This document shows positions 28,746-39,514 of a DNA stretch of 63,448 nucleotides, piece by piece (the stretch's first letter is position 1; the number at the start of each line of letters is the position of its first letter). A model generated the notes under the pieces. The model saw only the letters and a program-made list of their open reading frames with translations. It ran no database searches and was not told where the DNA came from. The stretch is from JAWKNZ01 sp041391425 (GTDB taxonomy: Bacteria > Bdellovibrionota_B > Oligoflexia > Oligoflexales > JAWKNZ01): positions 1 to 63,448 of the forward strand of contig JAWKNZ010000019.1 in the NCBI GenBank assembly GCA_041391425.1. The letters are read 5' to 3'. The translations under genes were made by a program, and so were the position numbers.

Positions 28746-30857
28746 CTAATCCCTTCCTAAGAGTGATACGCATATGGCTAAAAGAGAAAGGCTACTAATA
28801 GGCATAAGTATCGCTGCAACAAAAGGTGTAATATAACCACTAAGAGCTAAGGCTCCGAAAGCTAGGTTATAAAGAAGTGAGATGCTTAGGAGTACTTTAA
28901 TTGTAAATATGACGCGTCTTGAAAGTGAGAATAAATCACTGAGACCGGTGATGCCTACTCTTAAAAAGTGTACGTCTGAAGTTGAAAATGTCGACTCAAC
29001 GCTTTCAGCCATTGAAATGCCAACGCCTGCATATGTCATGGCGAGGGCATCATTCATACCATCTCCTATGTAGATTGTTTTTTCCTTCTTGTGGTGAGAT
29101 TTAACAAACTCGGCTTTCCATTCTGGACTGACCTCTGAATAGATATTTTCTTGTGGCACTGATATTTCACGTGAGAGGGTAGCAGCATTTTGTTGGTTAT
29201 CACCTGTTAATACATATAATTTGAAGCCACTATCTTGAAATTTTTTGATTTCCTTTATGGTGTCTTTGTCCACTTGGGATCTCAAGCGCCCTGAAAGCAA
29301 GTGCTTTTCATTCTCGAAGAATCCAATGCTATTGGTATTGCCTTTGTCTGTTGGTATTTTTTGTATGGAGTAAGAGTGCCCTGCGTAGGCGCCGGAGACG
29401 CCTAAGCCGGTAGTTTCTTTGAATTGTTCTATTTTTATTTCTTTTGGTTTCCTACTTTCTAAGCTTCGTAAAATAGCTTTGGCTATGGGATGGCTGCTCT
29501 TTTTTTCTAGGCTAAATATAATACTTTGCATTTTTTCTGTGAGTTGGTTCGATTCCCAATCTACCGTCAATGACTCGGTGTTAGTAATGGTTCCGGTTTT
29601 ATCAAAAATAATTTCTTCACAAGAAGTGATCTTTTCGAAAAGGTCCGAGTTTTTGACCAAAAGCCCGGCTTTTAATGCTTTTTTTACACCTAAGCTTAGG
29701 GCTAATGGGCTTGTGATTGCTAAGGCGCAAGGGCAAGCTATTACTAGAAGGGCAAGTGATCTATTGATGGCAGCATCCAAATTTAGCTGTGCATAATATG
29801 CAAAGAAGGCTAATCCGATTGATAATACAATTAGGGTAAAAACTTGAGCGATCTTATCGGTAAATGAAATAATCTTGCCATCCCGTTCTAGAGCACGATT
29901 GATCCTTTGAAGCAGCTGGTTGATACGGCTTGTTGAACATTTGGAAGTTGCTTCGATAAGAGCTTTGTTCGTGAGGCATTTGGTCCCAGCAAATAACTGG
30001 CTCCATTGTTGTTGTGAAATCGGTTCTGACTCTCCGGTGATAAGAGCGTTATCTACCTCGATACTTTGGCTATGTAAAATAGAATCTACTGGTATGATAT
30101 CGTCGCAATTAAGAAGAATCATGTCTCCTTTTTTAATTTTTTCTCGATCGATAGGAGTATGGGTGCCATTTGAAAGGACACAGGTGTAGGTTTGTTCTTC
30201 GAAAAGATCTTTAATTGTTAAAGGCTTTATATATTTTGACTGAATGCTTTGCACTATATAGCGAGAGGTGAGAATTAAAAATATTAGGGCTGCTAGAGAA
30301 TCGAAATAAATTTCGTTTGTGCCACGAACTAGATTATAAAAACTTAGGCCTCCTCCCAAAAATATAGCCACTGATAAAGGCGTATCTATTGATGCTTTTT
30401 TTATCAATAGAGCACTTATGCTATTTTTAAAAATAGGGAAGGCAGAGAATATCGCGATAGGGACAAATAAGATAAAGGAAATCCAAGAAAAATATAGTGT
30501 GAGGGGCCCCAAGTAGGTGGCATATGATAGGAGCATGATATTTCCAGTTAAGGCACCTGCTACTCCCAAGCGAATGAGTAGGTCTTGCAACTGCGGTCGT
30601 TCGGTTAGCTTTGTTTTATCGGCTGGAGTGATTTGTTTTGCTTTGTATCCTAAATTTTGTATCGAAGATATAAAGGAGCGCGTGTCGAAATTACTTTCAG
30701 CGTTTACCGTTACTAGCTGATGGCTCATATCGATATTTAATTCTATGAGGTGCGGTATTGTTTGGGAGAGCTTTTTGATTTTTCTTAGGCATGCAGAGCA
30801 GTGCATTCCTGAAACTGAAAAGAAGTATTCCTGCTCAATTCCAGTGATGGTATTCAT
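28746..30857 (-). CDS. ccoI: CcoI/FixI P1B-type copper ATPase
   Basis: 703 residues. An N-terminal HMA domain with GMHCSAC near residue 20, then the eight-helix P1B core: the actuator TGES, the ion-path motif ACPCAL near 374, the phosphorylation site DKTGTI near 419, LTGDNQQNA and GDGMNDALAM. It exports Cu(I) towards the periplasm for building the oxidase. First gene of the minus-strand cco operon, with GGAGGG before ATG 30857. No clear FNR box was seen upstream. All motifs intact. Confidence 0.95.
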   Translation of the reverse strand: MNTITGIEQEYFFSVSGMHCSACLRKIKKLSQTIPHLIELNIDMSHQLVTVNAESNFDTRSFISSIQNLGYKAKQITPADKTKLTERPQLQDLLIRLGVAGALTGNIMLLSYATYLGPLTLYFSWISFILFVPIAIFSAFPIFKNSISALLIKKASIDTPLSVAIFLGGGLSFYNLVRGTNEIYFDSLAALIFLILTSRYIVQSIQSKYIKPLTIKDLFEEQTYTCVLSNGTHTPIDREKIKKGDMILLNCDDIIPVDSILHSQSIEVDNALITGESEPISQQQWSQLFAGTKCLTNKALIEATSKCSTSRINQLLQRINRALERDGKIISFTDKIAQVFTLIVLSIGLAFFAYYAQLNLDAAINRSLALLVIACPCALAITSPLALSLGVKKALKAGLLVKNSDLFEKITSCEEIIFDKTGTITNTESLTVDWESNQLTEKMQSIIFSLEKKSSHPIAKAILRSLESRKPKEIKIEQFKETTGLGVSGAYAGHSYSIQKIPTDKGNTNSIGFFENEKHLLSGRLRSQVDKDTIKEIKKFQDSGFKLYVLTGDNQQNAATLSREISVPQENIYSEVSPEWKAEFVKSHHKKEKTIYIGDGMNDALAMTYAGVGISMAESVESTFSTSDVHFLRVGITGLSDLFSLSRRVIFTIKVLLSISLLYNLAFGALALSGYITPFVAAILMPISSLSLLAICVSLLGRD

Positions 30858-31039
30858 ATCAACCCCGCCCTCCTATTGGTTTAAATACAGGAATCTTTGT
30901 AAAACGCAATAGTATATTGACAATAATGTAGATCATTTTCTAGGCTTATCTTAGCTTTATTTGAAAGCAAAAATCATACCTAATAACTAAAATGCGGTGT
31001 GTGTGGTCTTATTCTTAGTCATTAGTAACAAATTAATTT

Positions 31040-31358
31040 GAGATGTTTCGCTTCGCTCAACATGACGTTCTCAGACTACATGACGTTTCTCAACATGAGG
31101 TTCTCAGATAACGTGACGTTTCTCAACATGAGGTTCTCAACATGAGGTTCTCAGATAACGTGACGTTTCTCAACATGAGGTTCTCAACATGAGGTTCTCA
31201 GATAACGTGACGTTTCTCAACATGAGGTTCTCAGATAACGTGACGTTTCTCAACATGAGGTTCTCAGATAACGTGACGTTTCCAGGTTTGGGAGTAGAAT
31301 TTTCCGTGATCTTGGGCTAGGTTTTCCGTCATTTTGAGCCGTAGGCGAAGAATCTCAT
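31040..31358. repeat. Tandem 33-bp array inside an inverted REP-like element
   Basis: Six copies of a 33-bp unit (TCAACATGAGGTTCTCAG then ATAACGTGACGTTTC) plus two 14-bp partial units run from 31057 to 31283. The array is flanked by inverted arms: GAGATGTTTCGCTTCGCTCA at 31040 and CGTCATTTTGAGCCGTAGGC at 31328 (its reverse complement begins GAGATTCTTCGC). The arm start with its flank, AATTAATTTGAGATGTTTC (31031), is repeated directly at 31369. No gene lies inside. Confidence 0.88.
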
Positions 31359-31535
31359 ATTCGTGCTTAATTAATTTGAGATGTTTCTGTTTATTTATGT
31401 GTGAGGGTAAGGCTTGTGATTGCGGAAGTGACTATATTTCTTGCTTTTTTTAAGTCTATGGCCGCATGTAAACGTCGAATTTTTGATTTGAGGAGGGTTG
31501 GTTTTAGTTACTCCTCAAATCAAATTAACTTTTTG

Positions 31536-32132
31536 TTAAGGTATTCTTGGCTCAATTCTACTTTTTGTAAGGTTTAAGGATATCAAATTTTCCAGATCAC
31601 CTTGAGCGGGAATGGTTCCACCTACCCGTGCTTGAAGGAAGCTTGTGTCTTCAGAGGTTGAGATTATTCTGGCTTGTACTATTTCTACACTTAGTATAAC
31701 CGCTGTTAATTCTGTTTCGCTAACCGCAGTGATCTGCCCGTTGAAATCACTGATTGCACCTTTGATCCTAACCTTTCTATGATTGTTATTTGGGTAGCGG
31801 TTGCAAGTAATAATCTGTCCTGTCAGTACTTCGTCACTCTCTTTGTTTACGCAAGCTTCTTGTGGGAAGGTCAATATAAGTGAATTTAGTCCGTCGAGAG
31901 CAAAAGCTTGTCCTAGGTTATAGGCTGATTCTGGGTTAAAGCCGCTATCTGGATATTTGAGGACGGCGCCTTTCACTATAACTTGAACTTCGTTAGGGTT
32001 TGTTGTTTTTACTTCTAATGCCGGCATACCGAAGTTTTCAGCGCTCAAATAGTCTATTGATTCTATGCTATTAGCATAGGCTGTGATGCTTGTTAGAGCT
32101 GCTAATAAGATAGTGCTAATAATGGCTTTCAT
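31536..32132 (-). CDS. Secreted hypothetical protein
   Basis: 198 residues from ATG 32132 (GAGG nine bases upstream). Signal peptide ending ITAYA. The mature part is beta-rich, with two Cys (EACVNKE, ITCNRY) that may pair, and ends in an all-beta tail with no membrane segment. Not recognised. A longer frame from 32171 lacks a ribosome site. Confidence 0.7.
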   Translation of the reverse strand: MKAIISTILLAALTSITAYANSIESIDYLSAENFGMPALEVKTTNPNEVQVIVKGAVLKYPDSGFNPESAYNLGQAFALDGLNSLILTFPQEACVNKESDEVLTGQIITCNRYPNNNHRKVRIKGAISDFNGQITAVSETELTAVILSVEIVQARIISTSEDTSFLQARVGGTIPAQGDLENLISLNLTKSRIEPRIP

Positions 32133-32381
32133 AGATACCTCATGTTCAAATAATTTAGTTATTATAGTCACTTACATCACTCCAAACGTTTTGGAGCTTA
32201 TTCTTAACTCAGATATTCTAATAACTCTATTTGGTGGAATAGAACTAATGAATTTTTTCAATAGGTGTCATAAAAGATATTTATGGAACTATCGATGAAG
32301 ACTGATATGATTATTTTCAATAAAATTAAAATGTTATGGTTATGGTTGCAAATGTAAATCGAAGGCCCTTCTGGGGGGGAA

Positions 32382-32410
32382 GCTAAGAGCATTTGAAAAA
32401 CGCTCTTAGC
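32382..32410. terminator. Hairpin, possible terminator
   Basis: Perfect 9-bp arms GCTAAGAGC and GCTCTTAGC around an 11-base loop, 35 bp after the stop of the hydrolase gene at 32446. No strong T run on either side. The rest of 32133-32445 shows nothing. Confidence 0.5.
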
Positions 32411-32445
32411 AATTCTTATTTTATGAAGTAGGTTTATGACAAACC

Positions 32446-34608
32446 TTACTGATTTACTGTTTTTCCACCAAATTGACTAAAAAACTTCCCAATAACTGGG
32501 TAAGTCACATTGTATGCATTCTCACCATAAATGCTGTCGAGGTGGCCGTACCCTGGAATAGTGTGTAGGACAACATTGTCTTTATTTGCGGGAAATTCTT
32601 CATGTAAATATTTTATCGTTTTCGTGGATGAGCTTAATAGCCATGTTTGATTATTTTCGCTGTGAATAATATGAAATGGGATACGTGTTAGAAGTTCAGC
32701 TTTGCCCTTGTTCTCAAATAGAGCTGTTTCGTTAAAATTAGTTAATTTTTTCTCAGATACACTTTTTTGTAAATGTATTAAATGCTCCATACTTGCTGGT
32801 CCATACCAGCTTGAGAACTGGGAAAGCGCTTCTTGGCTGAGGTTGCATAGGTCGTGCAATTCGCCGTATATAAACCGGATGCGTTGGTTTGCATTGTAGG
32901 CGTCATTGCTTAAGCGCACGTGATGTCCATCTGGGCAATTGATTGGCTTGTTGCCAATTATGAGATCTCGTCCACCATAGCCTAAGCCATTTGCAATATT
33001 TGCGGTAAGAAGGTTGAATGCATGGCTCATTTTATCGTGTCCCAAATCTAATAGGCCCCTCAATAAATGAGATCGGTGTCCTTTTTCATTCCAATCGTTT
33101 AGCTGTGCAAATGCAGAATTTTGATCAGTGGAGAAGCTAGACCACGGATCGTCGGAATCATCAGTTGTGAGGTAGCGTACTCCAGTTTTTTCCATTGTCG
33201 GTAGCATTTTTCCGATTGTGTTAACTTGTGTTAGTTTTAGTTTAGGAACATCCATAAAAAGAGTTGCTTGCGAAGCCATAAAGGCATTGATAGCTTTACG
33301 TATTTTTATGCCTTTGTTGTCGCCACCAAAATTGGTCATAAAAGCATTGAGAAAGGTTGAAGAACCATAACAATGAGCAAATATATTGACTTTGCTACTG
33401 CCGGTGTTGAGAAGAATTTTCTCAATAGCTGCTTTATAATCCTTTGAAACATCATCACCATTCCAACTAGTGGATTTGGCATAACGTGGGTAGTCGGTGT
33501 TGAAGCGGGTTTCTATCAGCCAAACATCGAAGCCATTATCAACTAGGTAACTTACAAGATTGACCTTAGTTGTGGTTTGAGTGAAAATACGGTTATTGAC
33601 TCCAAGCCCGGCAATTAGAAGTAGTGGGAATTTTTCGGAACTTTTTTTCTTTTCATGTTTTTCTTTATTTATATAACGTACTAGTCCAAGAGATAATCCA
33701 TCCTCGGTTAAGAATCCATAGCGCTGGCCATAATACTTTTCTTCATACAAAGAAAACGTATCGTCATGTACTATCCTACCTCCGTTTAAAGGAACATCTT
33801 TTGCTGGCTTAATATAGGTTTGGATCAGGCTATCGGCAAAGTAGCCGGTAAAGCCTAAAAGATTAAGTATTGTTGAACGGATTGTTGTTATTTGGCGGGC
33901 GAAATCTTGCGGTTTGATATGCAGTATGCCCCTACCAATAAATTCGAATTTTTTTGAATTAATGTTCGTTGGATCAAAGTTTTCAATTTTAAGATTTTTA
34001 TCTCCCTTATAAAGAGTTGCGTATAAAGTTGAAGTGTCCCTCCAGATTTCTAAGGCATTGACGTAGCGTTTATCTTGTTCTACTAGCTTATAACCATAAA
34101 AATAGTAGGATTTCCCAGAATTGCTATTAGGATCCTTTAATTTCACTTTGTAGCGCATTTTTCGGATCTTTTTGTTGTCTGTATCTTGGGCTAGAAGGTT
34201 AAAAATACCATCTCCATCCAATGCTAAATGTTTATCGGAGATGAGTGGGATATTGAAATATCCGGTTTCTTTGCCATAGGTGTCTGTCCTTGCTTCTGAA
34301 ATTTTTCCTGGGCGAGTTTCATCTGATTTTAGTTCTTTGACATTGGTTTCTATGGTGAGGCTAAAAGTGAAATCATTTTTTTCCTTACTTTTTTTTCCTT
34401 CGAGGTATGCAGCATCGTAGGCATCAAGCAGTTCTTTATCTTCTAAATCATTCAATTCTTTTTGCTTGTATTTCTGGTCTTGGCTCCAATAGCCGGTCAT
34501 TTGCTCAGTGAAGCTCAGGGCGTTGGAATCAGTGCTTGCAACTTTAGATGAATTATTTTTACAGTTACAAAGTAGAAATATCAATGCGTATAAAAAAATT
34601 CGTGGCAT
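32446..34608 (-). CDS. Lipoprotein alpha/beta hydrolase
   Basis: 720 residues. A lipobox (LLCNC) follows a signal peptide, so the protein is membrane-anchored. The first 300 residues form a separate, unrecognised beta-rich domain. The hydrolase has the nucleophile elbow AHCYGSS near residue 412, preceded by GLGVNNRIF, an acid in HSENNQTWL and a catalytic His in GYGHLDSIYG near 700. Proteins of this type lie beside, or are fused to, GMC oxidoreductases in actinobacteria and myxobacteria. ATG 34608 follows AAGGAG. It is the last gene of the GMC block and would hydrolyse an ester or lactone made by the neighbours. Confidence 0.85.
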   Translation of the reverse strand: MPRIFLYALIFLLCNCKNNSSKVASTDSNALSFTEQMTGYWSQDQKYKQKELNDLEDKELLDAYDAAYLEGKKSKEKNDFTFSLTIETNVKELKSDETRPGKISEARTDTYGKETGYFNIPLISDKHLALDGDGIFNLLAQDTDNKKIRKMRYKVKLKDPNSNSGKSYYFYGYKLVEQDKRYVNALEIWRDTSTLYATLYKGDKNLKIENFDPTNINSKKFEFIGRGILHIKPQDFARQITTIRSTILNLLGFTGYFADSLIQTYIKPAKDVPLNGGRIVHDDTFSLYEEKYYGQRYGFLTEDGLSLGLVRYINKEKHEKKKSSEKFPLLLIAGLGVNNRIFTQTTTKVNLVSYLVDNGFDVWLIETRFNTDYPRYAKSTSWNGDDVSKDYKAAIEKILLNTGSSKVNIFAHCYGSSTFLNAFMTNFGGDNKGIKIRKAINAFMASQATLFMDVPKLKLTQVNTIGKMLPTMEKTGVRYLTTDDSDDPWSSFSTDQNSAFAQLNDWNEKGHRSHLLRGLLDLGHDKMSHAFNLLTANIANGLGYGGRDLIIGNKPINCPDGHHVRLSNDAYNANQRIRFIYGELHDLCNLSQEALSQFSSWYGPASMEHLIHLQKSVSEKKLTNFNETALFENKGKAELLTRIPFHIIHSENNQTWLLSSSTKTIKYLHEEFPANKDNVVLHTIPGYGHLDSIYGENAYNVTYPVIGKFFSQFGGKTVNQ

Positions 34609-34655
34609 AGATTCTCCTTATTTTCTGACAGATAGAATTTTATCGAGTTTAAACA

Positions 34656-37210
34656 TTAAAGAGTACTTCGTCGCTCTTCTATCATAATGTCGGCATTGCG
34701 TTCGGCGATTGCAGCGATGGTTAAAAACGGATTGACACCTAAGGCCATAGGTATAATAGATCCATCTGCAACATAAAAGCCATCGTAAAAATCACTTTTT
34801 TCGTCGGCATCATTTCCTTTTATCTTTCGAAAAACTTTGCCATCTGCATTGACTACGCCGTGATTTACATCGGCTCCCATAGAGACACCGCCGAGGGGAT
34901 GGACAGTGATGAGATCGGAATTGAGTGCTTCTAGACGGTTTGTAGGGACACTCTCTGCGAGCTCCTTATTAGATTTTCCAGAAATAATTTCTTTGGCTGT
35001 GCCTAGGCGCTCTTCTCCTTCAGATCCAAAGTCGAGCGGTTGCATGAGGGCTTTCATTTTTTTAGCCATGTCTAGATAGGGCCCTGTTTTTCTGGCTTCT
35101 ATGAAATCGATATATGCCCTGCCGCTTTCTTTATCTAGCCTAATTTTACCATCAGAAGAGTCATGGCCCATGCCTAGAAAAAAGTACGTCTTTGACATGG
35201 CTTCTTCTGCTTTCAAAATTGTCTTGCTGGGAGATATGTAATCAGAAAAACCTCGAATCATTGAGAAGATTTTGTTTAAAATATCGACTCCTACCCCTTC
35301 GAAATCTCTTTCTTGCAACCCTATAGTTTGGCCAAAACTATAGTAAAAACCTTTAACAAGATCTTCTTCAAAATCTTTAAGTTGCCTTTTTTTGGCGCGC
35401 TTTTCTAAAAGGATTGGAAGAATGCGGCCCAAAAGCCGGTTTAGGCCTCCATAAATGGAGGCATCTTCTAATAAGTAGCGGTGGTACTTAGCTAATTCCC
35501 TTTTGCCTTCTTCTGCTAGATTGTAATGCAAACTGGCGGCAGCGGTGATGCATGGACCTACCGGTTCATAATCTTGTGACGTTTTTCCTCTCTCTTCTGC
35601 GGGGGTATTCAACCAATCATAGGGAACACCCACTTGGTTTGCCCGTGCGTCACGATTTTCTTGCCGATAAAGTGATTCAAGGTCATTGAGTTTTTTAGCG
35701 TCAAAACCAATATAGAGCATATCGCCATTGCCAGAAAAACGTTTTCCCAATTGATCGGAGAAGTACATGTTTTGTTGTAGATTTGAGGAAATTCCATTTG
35801 ATTTATTATACTCAAATATTTCTTTTAAAATTGTCGGTCCACGGGTATTAAAATCTGATCTGAGCATGAGTTCGTTGCTGCCCAATGTACCGCATGAAAC
35901 CACTACATTCTTTGCTAAAATGCTGCCAGTAATTTCGTGCTCAGCAGCTTTGTTTTTATTATAGTGGGTGAAATATATCCTATAACCCCATTCTTTTTTT
36001 CCACCTGTTTCTTTCAGGCGCTCTCGAATAATGGCTCTGGCTTCTATTTTAGTATATATTTTGGCTCCATAGGTTTTTGCTATTTTTAAGTAATTGGTTT
36101 GCATGGTGTTTTTAGCACCGTGGCGGCAGCCATTCATGCAATCACCGCAGTGGGTACAAATTCTTTGTTGAAAGCCATGCTTATTCGTAAAACTCTCATT
36201 TAAAGATAACATTTTATTTTTAGGTATAGCCCCATTGACACACATATCTAGATCTAAAAACTCAAGATAGCTGTGTGCGCCGGCATGGCTGTGGGAAACT
36301 TGCGTAAAAACCTCACCTTCTTTGATTTTTTTTACAAGATCAAATAGTATTTGGTATTTATTGATTTGGAAGTTTCCTTGATTGATTCCCCAAAGCTTTT
36401 TTTGATATTTAACGGTTTCAGGATCATTAAGTATTCTTTCAATTTGATGACCCCAAGGGTGTCTTTAGCCCGGTTGTAATATGTTTGAAGATTTTCATGG
36501 GAATACGCTTCAGGCCAAACCCGCTGGTTTGAAGCGATGCCTCTTTTTCCACTAAAAATACTTTCTGTAAAACTGAAGAGCTCCGAATCTGGTTCAATGG
36601 CAATATTGGCGTTGATTAGTGAAGTTCCTCCAAGGCCGTTACCAGTTAGTGCAGTCATGCCGCGGCTGTGCATATTGGGATTATTGGAGCCGGGATAAAA
36701 GCGAATCATTCCCCAGGGGTTATCTGGCCTCCAAATATTTCGAAAAAGTTCTGACGGACTTTCAGGAAACTGTAACCATTTGCGCTCATCTTCTTTGGTT
36801 GCTTCGCTAATTAAATGATCGGGCAGTCGCTCTAGCCTCGCTCTAAGATTGCAATGGAAGTTTCCTTCGTCGGCTCCTTAGTTGCGGGATGTTTGAATAA
36901 GCCCGATTCGGCAAGACGGGCTGCAGTAACGGAACCACCGTAGCCTGAGCCTATTATCACAACATCAAAAGCATCTTCATTTTTCAAGGGGGTCGATTCT
37001 GATAGTTGGCCTTGTTGAGGTGAGTTTGTTTCTTGGTCACCTCCAAAAAAAGAGGTGTCTGATTTTGGCTTTGATATTTTTTTGCAGGCAGTATAGCCGC
37101 CGTTGCAGCCACTCCTGTCACAAAGGCCCTTCGATCCAAGACGTTAGATTTTAAGCTTACGTCTCTTTTCGTAGACGGTTTATGTTTAGGCTTTTTATTT
37201 TTGAGGCCAT
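34656..37210 (-). pseudogene. GMC oxidoreductase 1, with ferredoxin-like Cys motif, multiply frameshifted
   Basis: Pieces in different frames add up to a full GMC flavoenzyme: a Tat-like DRRAFVTGVAAT leader, the Rossmann motif VVIIGSGYGGS near 36930, GNGLGGTSLINANIAIEPDS, then CTHCGDCMNGCRHGAKNT (C-x2-C-x2-C-x3-C), and the C-terminal HPLGGVSMGAD and NPFLTIAAIAER. Shifts are needed near 37196 (A5 run), 37083 (A7 run), 36850 and 36450. ATG 37210 follows GAAGGGAAGC. With four breaks the gene is dead unless they are sequencing errors. The paralogue next to it is also broken, though less so. Confidence 0.85.
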
Positions 37211-37241
37211 TATCGCTTCCCTTCAATTGGATGGTTGGATA

Positions 37242-39232
37242 TTAGGAATTCAAGATTTGTTTGAACTCATCGCTATTTATAATTTGTTCAGAAATTTTTT
37301 CCGCTAGGGCGCTGATGGTTAGAAAAGGATGGATACCGGTGGACATAGGCATAACACTAGCATCGCATACGAATAAGCCAGGGTTTGTTTTACCATCTTT
37401 GCTTTTATAAACTCGACCAGAAAGATCGCATCCACCTCGATTATGGTCAGCTGACATTCTTACCCCACCTAGTGGATGCACTGATGAGTTTGGGCCTCCA
37501 GGAATAAATTTTCCTCCCATAGCTTCCATAATTTTTGTCATTAACTCGTTAGACTTATCGATAAAATTTCTATCTTCTGGTTGCTGTCCATATTCAGGAA
37601 ATTCAGGTTTTGCATAGCCTTTTTCTGGACCTTTTGTTAATTTTCCTTTCGATTGATCATGATTTAGTACGAGAAAGGTAAAAAATTTATCAAAACCTGC
37701 TAGATCATCTTCAGGAATTTCTTCTTTTCCGTCATTGTTAATAAATATCTTTAAGATGGCATTTGCATCCGCTTTTAACCTAGCTGTAAAATTCTTTACG
37801 CCTCTAATCGAGCCGGTGATTGGAGCGGAGACTGCTGATGGAATGCAGGCATCGACAGCAGCAATATGATCGTAAATATTGTCTCCATTTCTATGGTCGA
37901 TTATACTTTCGACTACAGCGCCCACTCTATTATGGTTATTTAGATTATCTAAGCCTGGCCCGCCGCCATTTAAACGCCGTTCTTTGGTAAAGCCGAAACC
38001 AATAACATCGCCATTAGCAGAAAAATGCTGGCCAATATTTTTTGATAAATCTAGCGCTTCTTTATCATTGCCTTGAGAATTCATCAGAATATTATTGGTT
38101 CCCATAGTGCCTGCTGCCACTATTACTAACTTACTTTTAAGTGTTGCATCAGGGCCTGCTTCGTGGATATGTATTTTATAATAGCCTCCTTCATTACTAT
38201 TCTTATGGCTTATTTTTTTGACATGGGTATCCGTCCAAATTTGAGCACCATTTGCTGCTGCTGTCGCCAAGTATGTGGTGTTGACCGATCGCTTGGCGCC
38301 TACATTGCACCCAGTAAAGCAATCTCCGCAGCCAATGCAGCCATTTTCGTGTTTAAATTGGGGCGTAAAGCCATATTTTCAGCTTGGTAGCCATCGTTGA
38401 TTGTAATATCGAGCATATTATATTTGTCTTCTAACTTGTTGCCTTCTGGATTCTGTATAGCTTCAACTTTACGGCTATACTTTACGTTTTTCTCGTTGTC
38501 CTCACGTAGAAACTTTGGAGTTTTGTTGACACCTAATGCATTCCTAGCCCTCTTAAAATATTTGTTTCTATCCTCTGGGTTTTTACCCCATATTCCCGCC
38601 CATTCAGAGCTTGCAAAAACCTCTTTTTTCGGTTCAATAGCGATTCCAGCATTGATAAGAGAGGTGCCTCCAAGGCCGGAAGCAGTGACGATATTAATAT
38701 TTTCACCACGATGAATATTAAAAAGACCTGCTCTAACAAAGGTCTCAGTTATCTCTCTACCATCGTGGATATTAGCTTCTGTCAAAAGGTCAGTAGAATT
38801 GTCAGGAAAGTCTCCAGGTATCCATTCTTTTCCTCTTTCAAGTACGACGATTGATTTTCCCTTGTTTTTTAAGGCTTCTGATAGGTTTGCAGCAGCGCAT
38901 GAGGCGCCGTATCCAGATCCGATAATGACGATATCGTGGACAGTACTAAGCAGTTTTTTCCAATCTGCTTTATTCTCTTTACGAGATTTTGATAGTTTTT
39001 CCTGACCAATAAGTGCTTTGCAACTTTCTTGGTAGTTTTTTTTTGCAGCTTCTTTAATTCTTTTGCCCTTGGCTTCTTGAGTAGTTCCTCTATTTTCCTT
39101 GACTGTGGATGTTTTGTTAAGCTTACAACCTTCAAGCCCTAAGGCTACTGCGCCCGTGGCACCACTGACTAGTAGTTTCCTTCGATCTATTTTTATCGAT
39201 GTATCATTATTTTTGTCATTTTTATTGGACAT
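37242..39232 (-). pseudogene. GMC oxidoreductase 2, with ferredoxin-like Cys motif, one frameshift
   Basis: The first part (from ATG 39232, GAGGGC upstream) has a twin-Arg leader with a lipobox-like Cys (DRRKLLVSGATG...LEGC), VIIGSGYGASCAAANL and GLGGTSLINAGIAIEP. One shift near 38375 leads into the second part, CIGCGDCFTGCNVGAKRSVN (C-x2-C-x2-C-x3-C), then SVHPLGGVRMSAD and HPFLTISALAEK. Joined it is about 660 residues, near the size of cholesterol-oxidase-like GMC enzymes that oxidise alcohols with FAD. It lies 16-30 bp from its paralogue. A single indel separates it from an intact gene. Confidence 0.87.
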
Positions 39233-39514
39233 AAGAAGCCCTCGCATGGTGGCAAAGATTAGCAAAAAAAATCATATTTGTGAGGGATCTGCTCTAATGG
39301 ATCCCAGACGATCTATCTCTAATTTTTTAAAATCATAAGGTAAATCTATCATCTGTTATTTTATAAAACCGTTAGAAAGGGGTCAACTTACTCATACTTG
39401 GGTTTTTTGTTGATTTTCAAAGTAATATTTTCAACATGCCACAATAAATGGAAGAAAGTTTTTAGTTTCTTGGTGTTGTGGTTTAGTTTGAGTAGGTTTT
39501 AGCTGGCTCTGAAT

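Noticed and set aside
30880..30960. FNR/ANR box before ccoI
   Set aside because: TTGAC and ATCA half-sites exist but with spacing unlike TTGAT-N4-ATCAA.
31040..31358. CRISPR array
   Set aside because: Units are contiguous with no unique spacers and no cas genes nearby.
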